The notes: generated by a model from the letters alone, not told the origin. A stretch of DNA of 64,000 nucleotides from Bdellovibrio reynosensis (GCF_022814725.1 NZ_CP093442.1:2542001-2606000); one strand, 5' to 3'. Numbered from the stretch's first letter, positions 52,921 to 62,853 are shown. Program-made: numbers and translations.

Positions 52921-54489
52921 CTACAAAGGAATATTGCCGTGTTTTTTCGCCGGCATGATATCGCGTTTATGTTTAAGCATTTCTAGTGAATCAATGATGC
53001 GTTTACGAGTCATTGCTGGCTCAATAACTTCATCAGTGTATCCAAGCTCTGCCGAAACATATGGATTGCTGAACTTAGCTTCGTATTCAGCAGTTAAGCG
53101 CGCGCGCTCTGCCACTGGATCTTTTGCTTTGTTGATTTCTTCTCTGAAGATAATGCTTACCGCGCCGTCAGCACCCATTACAGCGATTTCTGCAGAAGGG
53201 TAGGCAAGGTTCACGTCAGATCTAAGAAGTTTAGAACCCATAACGATGTAAGCGCCACCGTAAGCTTTACGAGTGATCACAGTGATTTTCGGAACTGTCG
53301 CTTCAGCGTAAGCGTAAAGAAGTTTCGCACCGTGAGTGATGATACCATTCCATTCTTGATCCTTACCAGGCAAGAAACCAGGAACGTCAACGAAGGATAC
53401 CACTGGAATGTTGAAAGCATCACAGAAGCGGATAAAGCGCGCGGCTTTACGGGAAGCTTCGATGTTTAAGCAACCCGCTAGAACATTCGGCTGATTTGCT
53501 ACGATACCAACAGGACGACCGTTGAAACGAGCATAACCTACGATGATGTTTTGCGCGTAGTGCTTGTGAATTTCTAGGAAGTAGCCTTCATCCACGCACT
53601 CAGTGATCACACTTAGCATGTCATAAGGTTTCTTAGGATTTTCAGGAATCAAAGTGTTCAACGCTTCCGTCACGCGATCCGGGCGATCGTTTGTTGGTAA
53701 TACCGGAGCATCATCCAAGTTGTTTGAAGGAAGGAAGTTCATAAGCTCACGAATCAACAATAAGCAGTGCTTATCGTCTTCCGCAGCAAAATGCGCCACA
53801 CCTGATTTTGCAGAGTGTGTGGTCGCCCCACCAAGTTCTTCTTTAGTCACTTCTTCATGAGTCACAGTCTTAATAACATCAGGGCCTGTCACAAACATGT
53901 AGCTTGTGTTTTTAACCATGAAAACAAAGTCAGTGATTGATGGAGAGTAAACCGCCCCACCTGCGCACGGGCCCATGATGGCCGTGATTTGCGGGATAAG
54001 ACCCGAAGCCATTGTGTTGCGAGTAAAGATATCTGCGTAACCACCTAGTGATTCGATACCTTCTTGAATACGCGCACCACCAGAGTCATTGATAGAAATG
54101 AATGGCGCACCATTTTTCATCGCAAGATCCATGACCTTACAGATTTTATTAGCTTGAGTGCGAGACATAGATCCACCAATGACGGTGAAATCTTGAGAAG
54201 AGATATAGACTAATTTTCCGTTGATACGACCGTAACCAGTGATGACACCATCACCAGGTACTACGTTTTTATCCATTCCAAAGTTTGTGCAGCGATGGGA
54301 TACAAAACGATCCATTTCAACAAAGCTACCTGGATCGACAAGAACATCGATACGTTCGCGGGCAGTAAGGCGACCACCTTGTTTATGTTTTGCAACTTTG
54401 GCAGCTCCGCCACCAGCCATTGCAGCTTCATTTCTTTTTTCAAGATCGTTAAGGCGAGCCTGAATGCCAGATGAAATTTCCGTGCTCAT
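52921..54489 (-). CDS. Acyl-CoA carboxylase carboxyltransferase (PccB-like)
   Basis: 522 residues, two crotonase-like halves. '[19 protein letters not shown]' and '[14 protein letters not shown]' (N-half oxyanion) plus '[13 protein letters not shown]' and '[15 protein letters not shown]' (C-half), ending 'KKHGNIPL', the classical propionyl-CoA carboxylase beta ending. The residue that sets acyl size in actinobacterial enzymes is Asp in propionyl-specific PccB ('GGAYDVM') and Ile in acetyl-accepting AccB; here it is Ile. AAAAGGA precedes the ATG. First gene of the carboxylase unit. Confidence 0.9.
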   Translation of the reverse strand: MSTEISSGIQARLNDLEKRNEAAMAGGGAAKVAKHKQGGRLTARERIDVLVDPGSFVEMDRFVSHRCTNFGMDKNVVPGDGVITGYGRINGKLVYISSQDFTVIGGSMSRTQANKICKVMDLAMKNGAPFISINDSGGARIQEGIESLGGYADIFTRNTMASGLIPQITAIMGPCAGGAVYSPSITDFVFMVKNTSYMFVTGPDVIKTVTHEEVTKEELGGATTHSAKSGVAHFAAEDDKHCLLLIRELMNFLPSNNLDDAPVLPTNDRPDRVTEALNTLIPENPKKPYDMLSVITECVDEGYFLEIHKHYAQNIIVGYARFNGRPVGIVANQPNVLAGCLNIEASRKAARFIRFCDAFNIPVVSFVDVPGFLPGKDQEWNGIITHGAKLLYAYAEATVPKITVITRKAYGGAYIVMGSKLLRSDVNLAYPSAEIAVMGADGAVSIIFREEINKAKDPVAERARLTAEYEAKFSNPYVSAELGYTDEVIEPAMTRKRIIDSLEMLKHKRDIMPAKKHGNIPL

Positions 54490-54628
54490 ATGATTCCTTT
54501 TTAAGTAGGGGTTGACCCCCTAAAAACCAAGGGCACAATCTACCACGCACTACTTAAGAATCACCTTAAAAACACAGACGCAGAGCATACTTTTTATGCC
54601 CTGCGGAATATGATCTATGTATTTGAAT

Positions 54629-55861
54629 TTACGGAACTAACTGCTTCAGAAGTTGTAAGGCCTTTTGCACGTTTATGCGGCCTCGAGTATTTACTTTAAA
54701 CTCATGCCCTGGATCGACATCCACTGACTGCAAAATAGCTGTCTTAATTTGTGCAGCAGTTGCATTGGGACGAGCGCTCCAAAGAAGGGCTGCAGCACCA
54801 CTGACAAACGGAGCCGCCATACTTGTTCCATCCATGTAAGCCGTAGAGTTACCAGGAATTGTACTTAAGATTCTTTCACCCGGAGCAGCCACGTGGACAT
54901 ACTGAAAACCACTGTTAGACCAAGCAGTCATAAAGTCAGTCACCGAAGAAGCCGCCACCGTGATTTGATTCGCTAAATTAAATGAAGCAGGGAACTCAGG
55001 ATATAAATCGACATCGCGACCATCGTTACCTGCGGCCACAATCACAAGAATTCCTTTTTTCTCTAACTCAATAAAAGTATTTCTTAAAGAGGTCACACAA
55101 GGCGCGCCACCCCAGCTAGCATTGATGATTTTAGCGCCACGATTTGCAGAATACTGCAAAGCTAAAACCGCATCACCTAAAGAACCACCGCCATCGTTAG
55201 CAATAAATTGGGCAGGAATAATTTGCGCTTGCGGAGCAACACCTTCAACTGATCCTTTCGTGTGATCAGCAGCAATGATGCCAGCAACGTGGGATCCATG
55301 GGAACTTGGAGTATCTGAACCACTAGGTACAGAAACAAACACAGCCCCATAATAATCATCGACGACACCGTTTCGATCATCATCAACCCCATTATTAGCA
55401 ACCTCTGCAGTGTTCACTGCAATTCTAGGTGCAAGTTGTGGATGAGTTGTGTCAACAAATGAATCAACCACGGCGACCTTGATGTTTTGGCCATAGATAC
55501 CTTGTGACCAAACGTTTCTTGCGCCGATCATATCTTGACCCCAGCTATCAGAAATTCCAGCGACGCGAACATCATCGGCTTTTTTGATTTGCAGTTGGCG
55601 ATCAAATTCGACAAAGCGGATTTTTTCTAATTGAGGCTCAATAAAATTTTTAGTGAATTCTTCAGCGTTGGCTGCGGATTCAACTGTGAATTTTCCGTCT
55701 TCCCATTGCACGATAAATTTATTTTGAACAGCCTGACCCAAACATGCATTTGAATCTAATGCGCCATTCTCTGGAAATACGGTACTCGCGGACTTTTCGT
55801 TGCTACATGCTGCTAATACAAAGATGCAAGCAACCGCCGAGAGAATCTTCTGAACATCCAT
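54629..55861 (-). CDS. Subtilisin-family serine protease, lipoprotein
   Basis: 410 residues from ATG at 55861, which follows GGGAG with a 5-base gap (a GTG at 55867 is also in frame). Lipobox 'LAAC' puts it on the periplasmic side or outer surface. An inhibitor-like pro-region of about 100 residues precedes the S8 catalytic domain with Asp in 'VAVVDSFVD', His in 'SSHGSHVAGI' and Ser in 'DGTSMAAPFVSGA'; the triad is complete. 'DDDRNGVVDD' looks like a Ca-binding loop. Such proteases are abundant in predatory bacteria; a role on prey protein is inference. Confidence 0.9.
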   Translation of the reverse strand: MDVQKILSAVACIFVLAACSNEKSASTVFPENGALDSNACLGQAVQNKFIVQWEDGKFTVESAANAEEFTKNFIEPQLEKIRFVEFDRQLQIKKADDVRVAGISDSWGQDMIGARNVWSQGIYGQNIKVAVVDSFVDTTHPQLAPRIAVNTAEVANNGVDDDRNGVVDDYYGAVFVSVPSGSDTPSSHGSHVAGIIAADHTKGSVEGVAPQAQIIPAQFIANDGGGSLGDAVLALQYSANRGAKIINASWGGAPCVTSLRNTFIELEKKGILVIVAAGNDGRDVDLYPEFPASFNLANQITVAASSVTDFMTAWSNSGFQYVHVAAPGERILSTIPGNSTAYMDGTSMAAPFVSGAAALLWSARPNATAAQIKTAILQSVDVDPGHEFKVNTRGRINVQKALQLLKQLVP

Positions 55862-56069
55862 GTTCACTCCCTATTGCAGGCTCACAGGTCCCATCATTAG
55901 GACAATGTCAGTGAACCCTTCCGGTTAGCTCTTCGGTAATTATATGTCTTAATTTGAGTCTATTATGGGAAACTGGACCTGATTTAATGTAAGTCAGTGC
56001 AATCGTAGGGATATCCACAACAGCCTTATGGCTAGCGGAAGCTAAGTTATTAAGATTCCTATAAAAAAA

Positions 56070-56885
56070 TTAGAGCTGGCCTATGAACTCGCGCAAGAAA
56101 GAGCTGAATTCAAGCTCTACGCGTTTCGCAGTTTCGGTAACTTCGGTGTGGGAAAGTTTATGGTTTGAAATACCAGCAGCTAAGTTCGTGATGCAACTTA
56201 ATGCCGCCACACGAAGACCTAAATGATTAGCAGCGATTGTTTCAGGCACTGTGCTCATGCCGACAGCCTTACCACCAATAAGTTTTAAATAACGAACCTC
56301 TGCCGGAGTTTCATAAGTAGGACCGCTCACACCACAGTAAATACCTTTGTGATAGCGAGTTCCTTGCTTTTGCAGAAGTTGTTCCATGATGCTGATTAAA
56401 CGTTTGTCGTAAGCTTCAGTCATATCAGGGAAACGTGGACCTAATTCTTTGATGTTGGGTCCCATCAATGGGTTTGTGCCCATAAGATTGATGTGATCTT
56501 CGATGATCATGAAATCACCGGCTTGCATGCTTTCACCAAAGCCACCCGCAGAGTTTGTTAAAATCAAAGTTTCAACACCCAACATTGCTAGTGTACGAAC
56601 TGGGAAAACCACGCTCGACATCGGATGGCCTTCATAGAAATGATTTCTGCCTTGTAAAATCGCGATGGATTGTCCACCCACTTTACCAAAAATCAAATTC
56701 CCAGAATGACCTTCGACCGTAGGAGGGGAGAAGTGCGGGATTTCTTTATACGGAATCGTCGCTTCCACTTCCACATCTTTTACGAAGGCGCCAAGGCCCG
56801 AGCCCAATACCACACCGATCTTCGGTTTTGCCGAAGTTTTTGTGCGGATAAAGCTAACGGTTTCTTGTAAGTCTTCGAGGATCAA
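56070..56885 (-). CDS. punA: Purine nucleoside phosphorylase (trimeric type)
   Basis: 271 residues. 'GVVLGSGLGAF' is the phosphate loop, 'HSGNLIFG' and 'GRNHFYEGH' the phosphate/ribose site, 'LTNSAGGF' and 'CGVSGPTYETPAE' the purine site, 'VGMSTVPE' the Glu-containing base loop. Splits purine (deoxy)ribonucleosides to base and sugar phosphate. Last gene of deoC-deoA-punA, 10 bases after deoA. Confidence 0.92.
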   Translation of the reverse strand: MILEDLQETVSFIRTKTSAKPKIGVVLGSGLGAFVKDVEVEATIPYKEIPHFSPPTVEGHSGNLIFGKVGGQSIAILQGRNHFYEGHPMSSVVFPVRTLAMLGVETLILTNSAGGFGESMQAGDFMIIEDHINLMGTNPLMGPNIKELGPRFPDMTEAYDKRLISIMEQLLQKQGTRYHKGIYCGVSGPTYETPAEVRYLKLIGGKAVGMSTVPETIAANHLGLRVAALSCITNLAAGISNHKLSHTEVTETAKRVELEFSSFLREFIGQL

Positions 56886-56895
56886 TGGAACCTTC

Positions 56896-58215
56896 CTACT
56901 TTAAAATCTTAAGTATCAAACTAGGCTTTGTAATTTTTGGCAAGGAAATATTGATTGCTGATTTAAGCAGCGGAACTGCAGATTGCAAAAGATCTTTATC
57001 ATCACCATGTAAAGTAAAGATGCGATCTCCTGGTTTTACTGCGTCACCAACCTTGACGTGGAACTCTATGCCCGCAGTGGGCGCAATAATACCAGTAGTT
57101 TGCGCGCGGCCTGCGTGAATAATAATTCCCGCGACACCTATGCTTTCTGTATGAAAACCATGCACATGACCTTCGTGTTCCGTAGTTACATCCACCTTGT
57201 GCTTAGGTTTTGGCAAAGCGGCAAGATTGCCACCGTGAATTTGGCAAAGCTCTTCAAATTTTGCCATCGCTTTACCTGACGTTAAAATATCAGAGGCCAT
57301 TTTATATGATTCTTTTTCATCGCGACCAACACCTGCTAACAACAACATGTGAGCAGAAAGTTGCAGACTTAATTCTCGTGTATCTTCGTAAAGATCATAT
57401 CCACCAGGGCCAATGAATTTTTCATTTTTCATGATGGCAACACACTCTTCCACTTCTAAAGAGTTTCCTGCATAGCGGCCCAAGGGTTGATCCATATTAG
57501 TTAAAAGTGAAGTGACCTTTTTCCCGTAGCCGCGAGCAATCGACATTAAATTCAATGCAAGTTCTTCGGCCTGCGCAGAAGTTTTCATAAATGCGCCAGA
57601 ACCATACTTCACGTCTAAAACAAGGCCATCAATCCCTTCAGCTAATTTTTTTGACATGATCGAAGCGCATATCAGCGGCAAACTTTCAACGGTTGCCGTC
57701 ACATCACGAAGTGCATAGATTTTTTTATCAGCAGGACAGATTTCTTTTGTCTGACCGATAAAACAAATCAAATGCTTGCGCACAAGCTCAATAAATTCTG
57801 GCAATGATTTCTGCGTATTAAAACCAGGGATGGATTCTAACTTATCTAATGTTCCACCCGTATGACCTAGGCCACGGCCTGAAATCATGGGAACTGGGAC
57901 ACCAGCTGCAGCAACGATAGGACCAAGAATCAAACTTGTCTTATCACCCACGCCACCGGTTGAATGTTTATCAACTTTAAATCCTGGCACCGTAGAAAAA
58001 TCCACAACTTCACCCGAATGAAGCATCGCCTTGGTTAATGCCAAAGTTTCTTCCGTTGTCATACCTTTAAAGAAGATCGCCATTAATAAAGCAGACATCT
58101 GATAATCAGGAATGTGCCCGCGAGCGTACCCTAAGATAAATTCATTGATGTCTTCATAAGAAAGACTTTCGCCATTGCGTTTGGCTTTAATAATTTCAGC
58201 CGGCAGAAAGTGCAT
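56896..58215 (-). CDS. deoA: Thymidine (pyrimidine-nucleoside) phosphorylase
   Basis: 439 residues. 'VDKHSTGGVGDKTSLILGP' is the phosphate-binding motif of thymidine phosphorylases, followed by 'SGRGLGHTGGTLDKLESIPGF' and 'DVKYGSGAFMK'. Releases deoxyribose-1-phosphate for deoC. The ATG shares a base with the deoC stop (TAATG), showing coupled translation. Confidence 0.94.
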   Translation of the reverse strand: MHFLPAEIIKAKRNGESLSYEDINEFILGYARGHIPDYQMSALLMAIFFKGMTTEETLALTKAMLHSGEVVDFSTVPGFKVDKHSTGGVGDKTSLILGPIVAAAGVPVPMISGRGLGHTGGTLDKLESIPGFNTQKSLPEFIELVRKHLICFIGQTKEICPADKKIYALRDVTATVESLPLICASIMSKKLAEGIDGLVLDVKYGSGAFMKTSAQAEELALNLMSIARGYGKKVTSLLTNMDQPLGRYAGNSLEVEECVAIMKNEKFIGPGGYDLYEDTRELSLQLSAHMLLLAGVGRDEKESYKMASDILTSGKAMAKFEELCQIHGGNLAALPKPKHKVDVTTEHEGHVHGFHTESIGVAGIIIHAGRAQTTGIIAPTAGIEFHVKVGDAVKPGDRIFTLHGDDKDLLQSAVPLLKSAINISLPKITKPSLILKILK

Positions 58216-58877
58216 TAATAACCCCCAGAAACAGTGGCACCTTGAACTAAAGCAACACCAGAGCTTGTGCCTAAGCGGCTTGCTCCAGCATCAATCATCG
58301 CTTTTGCTTGTTGGAGGTCTTTAACTCCACCAGAGGCTTTCACTTCCATTTGATCTTTAACAATTGATTTCATTAATTTTACATCTTCAACCGTGGCACC
58401 ACCGCCGCCAAACCCTGTTGAAGTTTTCACGAAATGCGCGCCCGCTTCTAAAGACAAATTGCAAGCAAGCACTTTGTCATCGTGGCTTAAAAGCGAAGTT
58501 TCGATAATCACTTTCACTTTGCGCCCTTGCGCTGCCTTCACCACCGCTTTGATATCTTCGCGAACATAATCAGTGCGGCGATCTTTTAATGCGCCCACAT
58601 TGATAACCATATCAATTTCTTCAGCACCATTTTTAATTGCCGTCGCAGTTTCAAAGGCTTTGGATTCGGTGTCCATGGCTCCTAAAGGAAAGCCCACAAC
58701 GCAGCAAACTTTGACCGAAGAACCAGAAAGAAGTTTTGCGCAGGTTGAAACATAAGACGTGTTCACACAAACACTAAAGAATTGATGCTCTTTAGCCTCA
58801 GCGCATAGTTTTTCGATCTGCGCCATTTGCGCTTCCGGCTTAAGTAGAGTGTGATCAATATAACGACTTAGTTGCAC
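58215..58877 (-). CDS. deoC: Deoxyribose-phosphate aldolase
   Basis: 220 residues. '[10 protein letters not shown]' opening, '[13 protein letters not shown]', '[19 protein letters not shown]', '[11 protein letters not shown]', catalytic Lys in '[14 protein letters not shown]', and 'KASGGVKD' are all class I DeoC signatures. Converts deoxyribose-5-phosphate to acetaldehyde and glyceraldehyde-3-phosphate. First gene of the minus-strand salvage unit; a phosphopentomutase gene, usually needed between these steps, is not here. Confidence 0.95.
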   Translation of the reverse strand: MQLSRYIDHTLLKPEAQMAQIEKLCAEAKEHQFFSVCVNTSYVSTCAKLLSGSSVKVCCVVGFPLGAMDTESKAFETATAIKNGAEEIDMVINVGALKDRRTDYVREDIKAVVKAAQGRKVKVIIETSLLSHDDKVLACNLSLEAGAHFVKTSTGFGGGGATVEDVKLMKSIVKDQMEVKASGGVKDLQQAKAMIDAGASRLGTSSGVALVQGATVSGGY

Positions 58878-58936
58878 AGGGCACCTCGGAATGATGTAAT
58901 AAGAAAAGTTATCTTAGTTCATTGCAGGAGGCAATC

Positions 58937-59308
58937 ATGACCCCACAGAAGTGGACCTCAGTTTTACTGGCAACATTAGTAATTTTCACTTCTCAAGCCT
59001 CTTATTCGCAGACGGACCGAACTTTAAAGCGCAATGTGGCGATAGTCCTCTTCTCTAGCTTAGGCGGGGCGATCCTGGGTCTAAGTACTCTTTCATTTTA
59101 CGGGGAGCCTCAAGAACATACAGATAACATCACAATCGGTGCTTTGCTTGGTTTTGCTAGTGGCGTGGGGTACGTATCGTATCTTGCATCCCGACCTGCG
59201 CCGCCAAAGTATGAATATTCCCAAGTATTTGATTTGGATCAAAAAAGCAGAAGGGCTGTAGCGTTTGCTAAAGCCCCTCAGATAGTTCAATTTTCCTATG
59301 AATTTTAA
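58937..59308 (+). CDS. Small exported hypothetical protein
   Basis: 123 residues. ATG at 58937 is 5 bases after GGAGG (a TTG at 58922 would lie before it). The signal peptide ends about ASYSQT; two further hydrophobic segments follow ('VAIVLFSSLGGAILGLSTL', 'IGALLGFASGVGYVSYLA'), each Gly-rich as in small pore- or oligomer-forming proteins. No family recognised. Its stop directly abuts the stop of the opposing pilT, with no terminator between. Confidence 0.6.
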   Translation: MTPQKWTSVLLATLVIFTSQASYSQTDRTLKRNVAIVLFSSLGGAILGLSTLSFYGEPQEHTDNITIGALLGFASGVGYVSYLASRPAPPKYEYSQVFDLDQKSRRAVAFAKAPQIVQFSYEF

Positions 59309-60403
59309 TTAGCCCACTTTGGTGCGGGTCGCTTGGGTCGCAGCATTCGGTTGAATCGCTGTGTCGCCACCACCAGCCTGGCCCAAGAAGGTTTTTGCAT
59401 CAGCAGCAGAAACCTTCCCTTTGCGAACCAGATCCTCAATGTATTTTTCAAATAGCACCATGCCTTGGCTTGAACCTGTTTGCATTGCCGAAGCCAATTG
59501 ATGCACTTTTCCTTCGCGAATAAGATTCGAGATGGCTTTTGTATTACGCATGATTTCGTAAGCCGCGACACGACCTTGTCCATCGGCGCGCGAGAAAAGA
59601 GTTTGCGCCACTACGCCACGCAAGCTTTCTGCCAGCATCGTACGGATTTGTTGTTGTTGTCCCGCGGGGAAAACGTCAATGATACGATCGACTGTTTTTG
59701 CAGCACTGTTCGTATGAAGAGTACCAAACACAATGTGACCCGTTTCTGCAGCCGTTAATGCTAAAGAAATAGTTTCAAGGTCACGCAACTCACCCACAAG
59801 CAAAATATCTGGATCTTCACGTAAGGCTGCTTTTAAAGCGTTAGCGAAACTTTTTGTATGACTTCCCACTTCGCGTTGATTCACAAGCGCTTTCAAATTC
59901 GGATGAACAAACTCGATCGGGTCTTCAACCGTGATGATGTGGGCTTCGCGAGTCATATTGATTTGATGAATCATGGCAGCCAAGGTCGTAGATTTACCAG
60001 AACCTGTGGGACCCGTAACAAGAATCAAACCACGATCACAATCAATCATATCCATCACCGCAGGAGGTAAACCTAACTCTTGCGCTGTTTTAATTTTCTC
60101 AGGGATAATACGCATTACTGCGCCAAGTCCTTTACGCTGCATAAAGATATTGCAACGGAAGCGACCAATTCCAGAAAGAGTGTAAGCGAAATCAAGTTCC
60201 CATTTTTCAACGAAGGCTTTCTTTTGTTTTTCAGAAAGAATTTCGAAGAGCAAGCCTTGTACGTCTTGGTTCGTCAATTCACGGTAATTCAAAGGCACCA
60301 TGTTTCCATGCAGTCGAAGGTAAGGAGGCGCGCCGCTTGTGATATGCAAGTCGGAAGCTCCTTGTTCCACCATCAATTTAAACAGTTCATCAATTGTTGC
60401 CAT
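59309..60403 (-). CDS. pilT: Twitching-motility ATPase PilT
   Basis: 364 residues. 'MVEQGASDLHITSG' is the PilT N-domain start; Walker A 'GPTGSGKSTTLAAMI', Asp box 'IITVEDPIE', Walker B 'DILLVGELRD', His box 'HIVFGTLHTNSA' follow; the AIRNLIRE-like element is 'AISNLIREGK'. Powers type IV pilus retraction, needed for twitching and for prey entry in Bdellovibrio-type bacteria. It stands alone, without a nearby pilB or pilU gene. Confidence 0.93.
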   Translation of the reverse strand: MATIDELFKLMVEQGASDLHITSGAPPYLRLHGNMVPLNYRELTNQDVQGLLFEILSEKQKKAFVEKWELDFAYTLSGIGRFRCNIFMQRKGLGAVMRIIPEKIKTAQELGLPPAVMDMIDCDRGLILVTGPTGSGKSTTLAAMIHQINMTREAHIITVEDPIEFVHPNLKALVNQREVGSHTKSFANALKAALREDPDILLVGELRDLETISLALTAAETGHIVFGTLHTNSAAKTVDRIIDVFPAGQQQQIRTMLAESLRGVVAQTLFSRADGQGRVAAYEIMRNTKAISNLIREGKVHQLASAMQTGSSQGMVLFEKYIEDLVRKGKVSAADAKTFLGQAGGGDTAIQPNAATQATRTKVG

Positions 60404-60531
60404 TCGCTTAACCTCTATATTTCTATGATCTTTTCGGCGACAAATGGCTCAATATTAAATATTATTTGCTAAGGGTCTTGTTTCTGGACTAATGAAGTAG
60501 GACAGCATCGCGCACTTGTTAGGAGCTTAGT

Positions 60532-62049
60532 ATGTCAGCAGAAATTTTAATCAATGTCAGGCCTCAAGAAACCCGCGTTGCTTATGTCGATTCTGGTGTT
60601 CTTTCAGATTTAAAAATCGAGCGGAAAACTTCTCCGACGTTGGTGGGGGCTATCCACCGCGGAACAGTGTTAAGAGTTCTGCCGGGGATGCAAGCTGCTT
60701 TCGTAGACATTGGTCTAGACAAAGCAGCATTCCTTTATGTCGGTGATATCCGCGAAGACGTGGATGATGCGTTTCTTTCTGATGTAGACCGCGACGAACC
60801 ATTTCCAGATGGTGATGATGAAAAACTACCGACCCATCACAATAAAACTCCTATCCAAGATCTTTTAAAAGAAGGTCAATCGATTTTAGTTCAAGTCGCA
60901 AAAGATCCATTAGGAACAAAGGGCGCACGTTTAACGACGCATTTATCGCTTCCTGGCCGCTTCGTGGTTTTTTTGCCCACAGTACGTCACTTAGGTATCT
61001 CTCGTCGTATTGAAGATGAAAGTGAACGCGAACGCCTAAGAAAACTTGTACAAAAAATCAATCCATCCGGCGGCGTGATCGTAAGAACTGCCGGGGAGGG
61101 TGCTTCAGAGGAAATGCTGAAAGCCGACATCGAATATTTGGACCGTTTAAGCAAAGAGATCTTTAAAAATTACGAAAAAAAGAAATCTCCAGGCATGGTT
61201 CATACCGAGCTTGATGTTGAGCTGCGCGCACTTCGTGATTTAATGAGTGAAGATGTTACCAGTGTATGGGTGGATAGCGTTGAAATTCACAAAAAAGTCG
61301 TGAAGTTCGTATCGCAGTTCATGCCGAAATATAAGCAGAACATCGTGCTTTATGAAGAACAAAAGCCGTTGTTTGACTTGTACGATATCGATATTGAAAT
61401 TTCTAGATCGATGGAAAGAAAGATCTGGTTAAAGTCTGGCGGTTACATCGTTATCGATGAAGCCGAAGCTTTGGTCGTTATTGACGTAAATACTGGTAAA
61501 TTTGTCGGCAAAAAAGATCTTGAAGACACAATTTTAAAAACAAATTTAGAAGCAGTTAGAGAGATCGCGCACCAACTGCGCATTCGTAACTGTGGCGGCA
61601 TTATTATTATCGATTTTATCGATATGGAAAAAGAATCCCACCGTGAAAAAGTTCTAGAAGCTTTAGCCGAAGAATTGCAGCGCGACCGTGCCCGCACAAA
61701 TATCGTTTCAATGTCCCAACTGGGTTTGGTTGAAATGACTCGTAAACGTATTCGCCCAAGTCTTATTAAAACATTATGTGAGCCATGCAGTTATTGTGAT
61801 GGCAAAGGTTACATCAAAAGAAAATCTACGGTAGCGAATGAGATCTTCCGCGAACTTGAACGTGATGCTGATATGTTAATTAATAAAAAAACCAATGTCG
61901 TAATTCATTGTCACAGCGGTGTTGTTGACTGGATTTATGAAGTTGAAGGTGAAAGCCTTGAAGTTTTAGAGAAGAAACTAGGCCGATCTGTGGCGTTTAA
62001 GATTGAACCCAACTATCACTTAGAACAATACGAAATCTTCTTTGTCTAA
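60532..62049 (+). CDS. rng: Ribonuclease G/E-family endoribonuclease
   Basis: 505 residues, the size of RNase G rather than the longer RNase E. S1 domain ('GTVLRVLPGMQAAFVDIGLDKAAFLYVGDI' region), catalytic DNase I-like domain with 'VVIDVNTGKFVGKKDLEDT' and 'GGIIIIDFIDM' (Mg ligands), the zinc link 'CEPCSYCDG', and a small C-terminal domain. Processes 16S rRNA and mRNAs. TTAGGAGC precedes the ATG. A terminator follows within 3 bases. Confidence 0.92.
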   Translation: MSAEILINVRPQETRVAYVDSGVLSDLKIERKTSPTLVGAIHRGTVLRVLPGMQAAFVDIGLDKAAFLYVGDIREDVDDAFLSDVDRDEPFPDGDDEKLPTHHNKTPIQDLLKEGQSILVQVAKDPLGTKGARLTTHLSLPGRFVVFLPTVRHLGISRRIEDESERERLRKLVQKINPSGGVIVRTAGEGASEEMLKADIEYLDRLSKEIFKNYEKKKSPGMVHTELDVELRALRDLMSEDVTSVWVDSVEIHKKVVKFVSQFMPKYKQNIVLYEEQKPLFDLYDIDIEISRSMERKIWLKSGGYIVIDEAEALVVIDVNTGKFVGKKDLEDTILKTNLEAVREIAHQLRIRNCGGIIIIDFIDMEKESHREKVLEALAEELQRDRARTNIVSMSQLGLVEMTRKRIRPSLIKTLCEPCSYCDGKGYIKRKSTVANEIFRELERDADMLINKKTNVVIHCHSGVVDWIYEVEGESLEVLEKKLGRSVAFKIEPNYHLEQYEIFFV

Positions 62050-62051
62050 AG

Positions 62052-62083
62052 AAAAAGCCTTCATAATCATGAAGGCTTTTTTT
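62052..62083. terminator. Bidirectional rho-independent terminator between rng and the XRE gene
   Basis: AAAAAGCCTTC-ATAATCAT-GAAGGCTTTTTTT: an uninterrupted 11-base stem with runs on both sides, serving rng (plus) and the XRE regulator (minus). Confidence 0.9.
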
Positions 62084-62084
62084 A

Positions 62085-62381
62085 TTACTTTTTCTTTGAG
62101 CCGTTTTCTTTAAGCTTTACATTTTCTGCGCCGAATTTTTGTCGCAAAGTTTTTTCGACACCTTCAAGGTGCGCTTGCAGAATGACTTCAAATAAAGCTT
62201 CTGGATCGATTTTATAAAGCTTAGCGAGGGTTTTAATCACCGGAACAGGTGGTTCAGAAAGTCCTCGTTCCCAATTAGAAATAAATTGAGAAGTATTATA
62301 ACCAAGATGAACCGAAACTTCCTTCTGAGAAAGATTTTGCTTTTCTCTGGAGGCTCGTAAGAAGGTACCACATTTATTCAT
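62085..62381 (-). CDS. XRE-family transcriptional regulator
   Basis: 98 residues from ATG at 62381; a longer frame to 62417 has no better ribosome site, whereas GGAG lies about 10 bases before 62381. The N-terminal Cro/CI helix-turn-helix is clear: 'LSQKEVSVHLGYNTSQFISNWERGLSEPP', with recognition helix 'SQFISNWERG'. A short helical and Lys-rich C-terminal tail follows. Such proteins usually bind palindromes near their own gene; the gap upstream has several (see 62463-62498 and 62670-62687). Confidence 0.85.
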   Translation of the reverse strand: MNKCGTFLRASREKQNLSQKEVSVHLGYNTSQFISNWERGLSEPPVPVIKTLAKLYKIDPEALFEVILQAHLEGVEKTLRQKFGAENVKLKENGSKKK

Positions 62382-62462
62382 TCCAAAAATCTCCGTGCCA
62401 GAAATTGATTTTTGCAAAGAACAAAGCGGGTGTCCACTACAAGGATTTTGTTTAGTCTAAGT

Positions 62463-62498
62463 AAATTTAAATAAAATTTAGATTAATAATTTAAATTT
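62463..62498. repeat. AT-rich inverted repeat
   Basis: AAATTTAAAT (62463-62472) and ATTTAAATTT (62489-62498) are perfect complements with a 16-base spacer, upstream of the XRE regulator gene and in its promoter zone. Confidence 0.55.
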
Positions 62499-62669
62499 TG
62501 TTTTTGAAAATTGCATTTTTCACGCAAAACAACCGGAGACACTTTTTCGTCTTCAAATCCTAAAACCCGCTCTAGCAAAGGAAACTGTGGGTCTCAGATT
62601 TTTTTGAGTGAATAAAGTAAAGTAAATTTCGATGAAAAATCTTGCAGAAAATATCAGTTTAAAATTCAA

Positions 62670-62687
62670 AGTAAAAAATTTTTTACT
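62670..62687. repeat. Perfect 18-base palindrome
   Basis: AGTAAAAAATTTTTTACT. Symmetrical with no spacer, about 170 bases before the exported protein gene. It could be an operator for the adjacent XRE regulator or a weak terminator in an AT-rich tract; composition alone could give it. Confidence 0.5.
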
Positions 62688-62853
62688 AGCGTAGTTCCGG
62701 TTAGTTCATCACTGTTCTTGAGGACGCATGGGTGGGAAAAGTCCTGTTTCAAAATGATTAGTAAACAAAAGCAGAGATAAAAATCTGCGTGATGGCCATC
62801 ACTTCTAGACAAAACACCAGCGCGAAGCTGCTTTTTAATTCCGATATCATATT

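Larger units (their letters stand above)
62418..62853. other. AT-rich intergenic region
   Basis: 436-base gap between the XRE regulator and the exported protein gene. It contains the inverted repeat 62463-62498, an 18-base palindrome at 62670-62687, a possible 9-codon leader (ATG at 62730, after TGAGGA) and a small hairpin GCAGA..TCTGC at 62771-62788. No longer gene, RNA gene or transposon signature seen. Confidence 0.5.
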
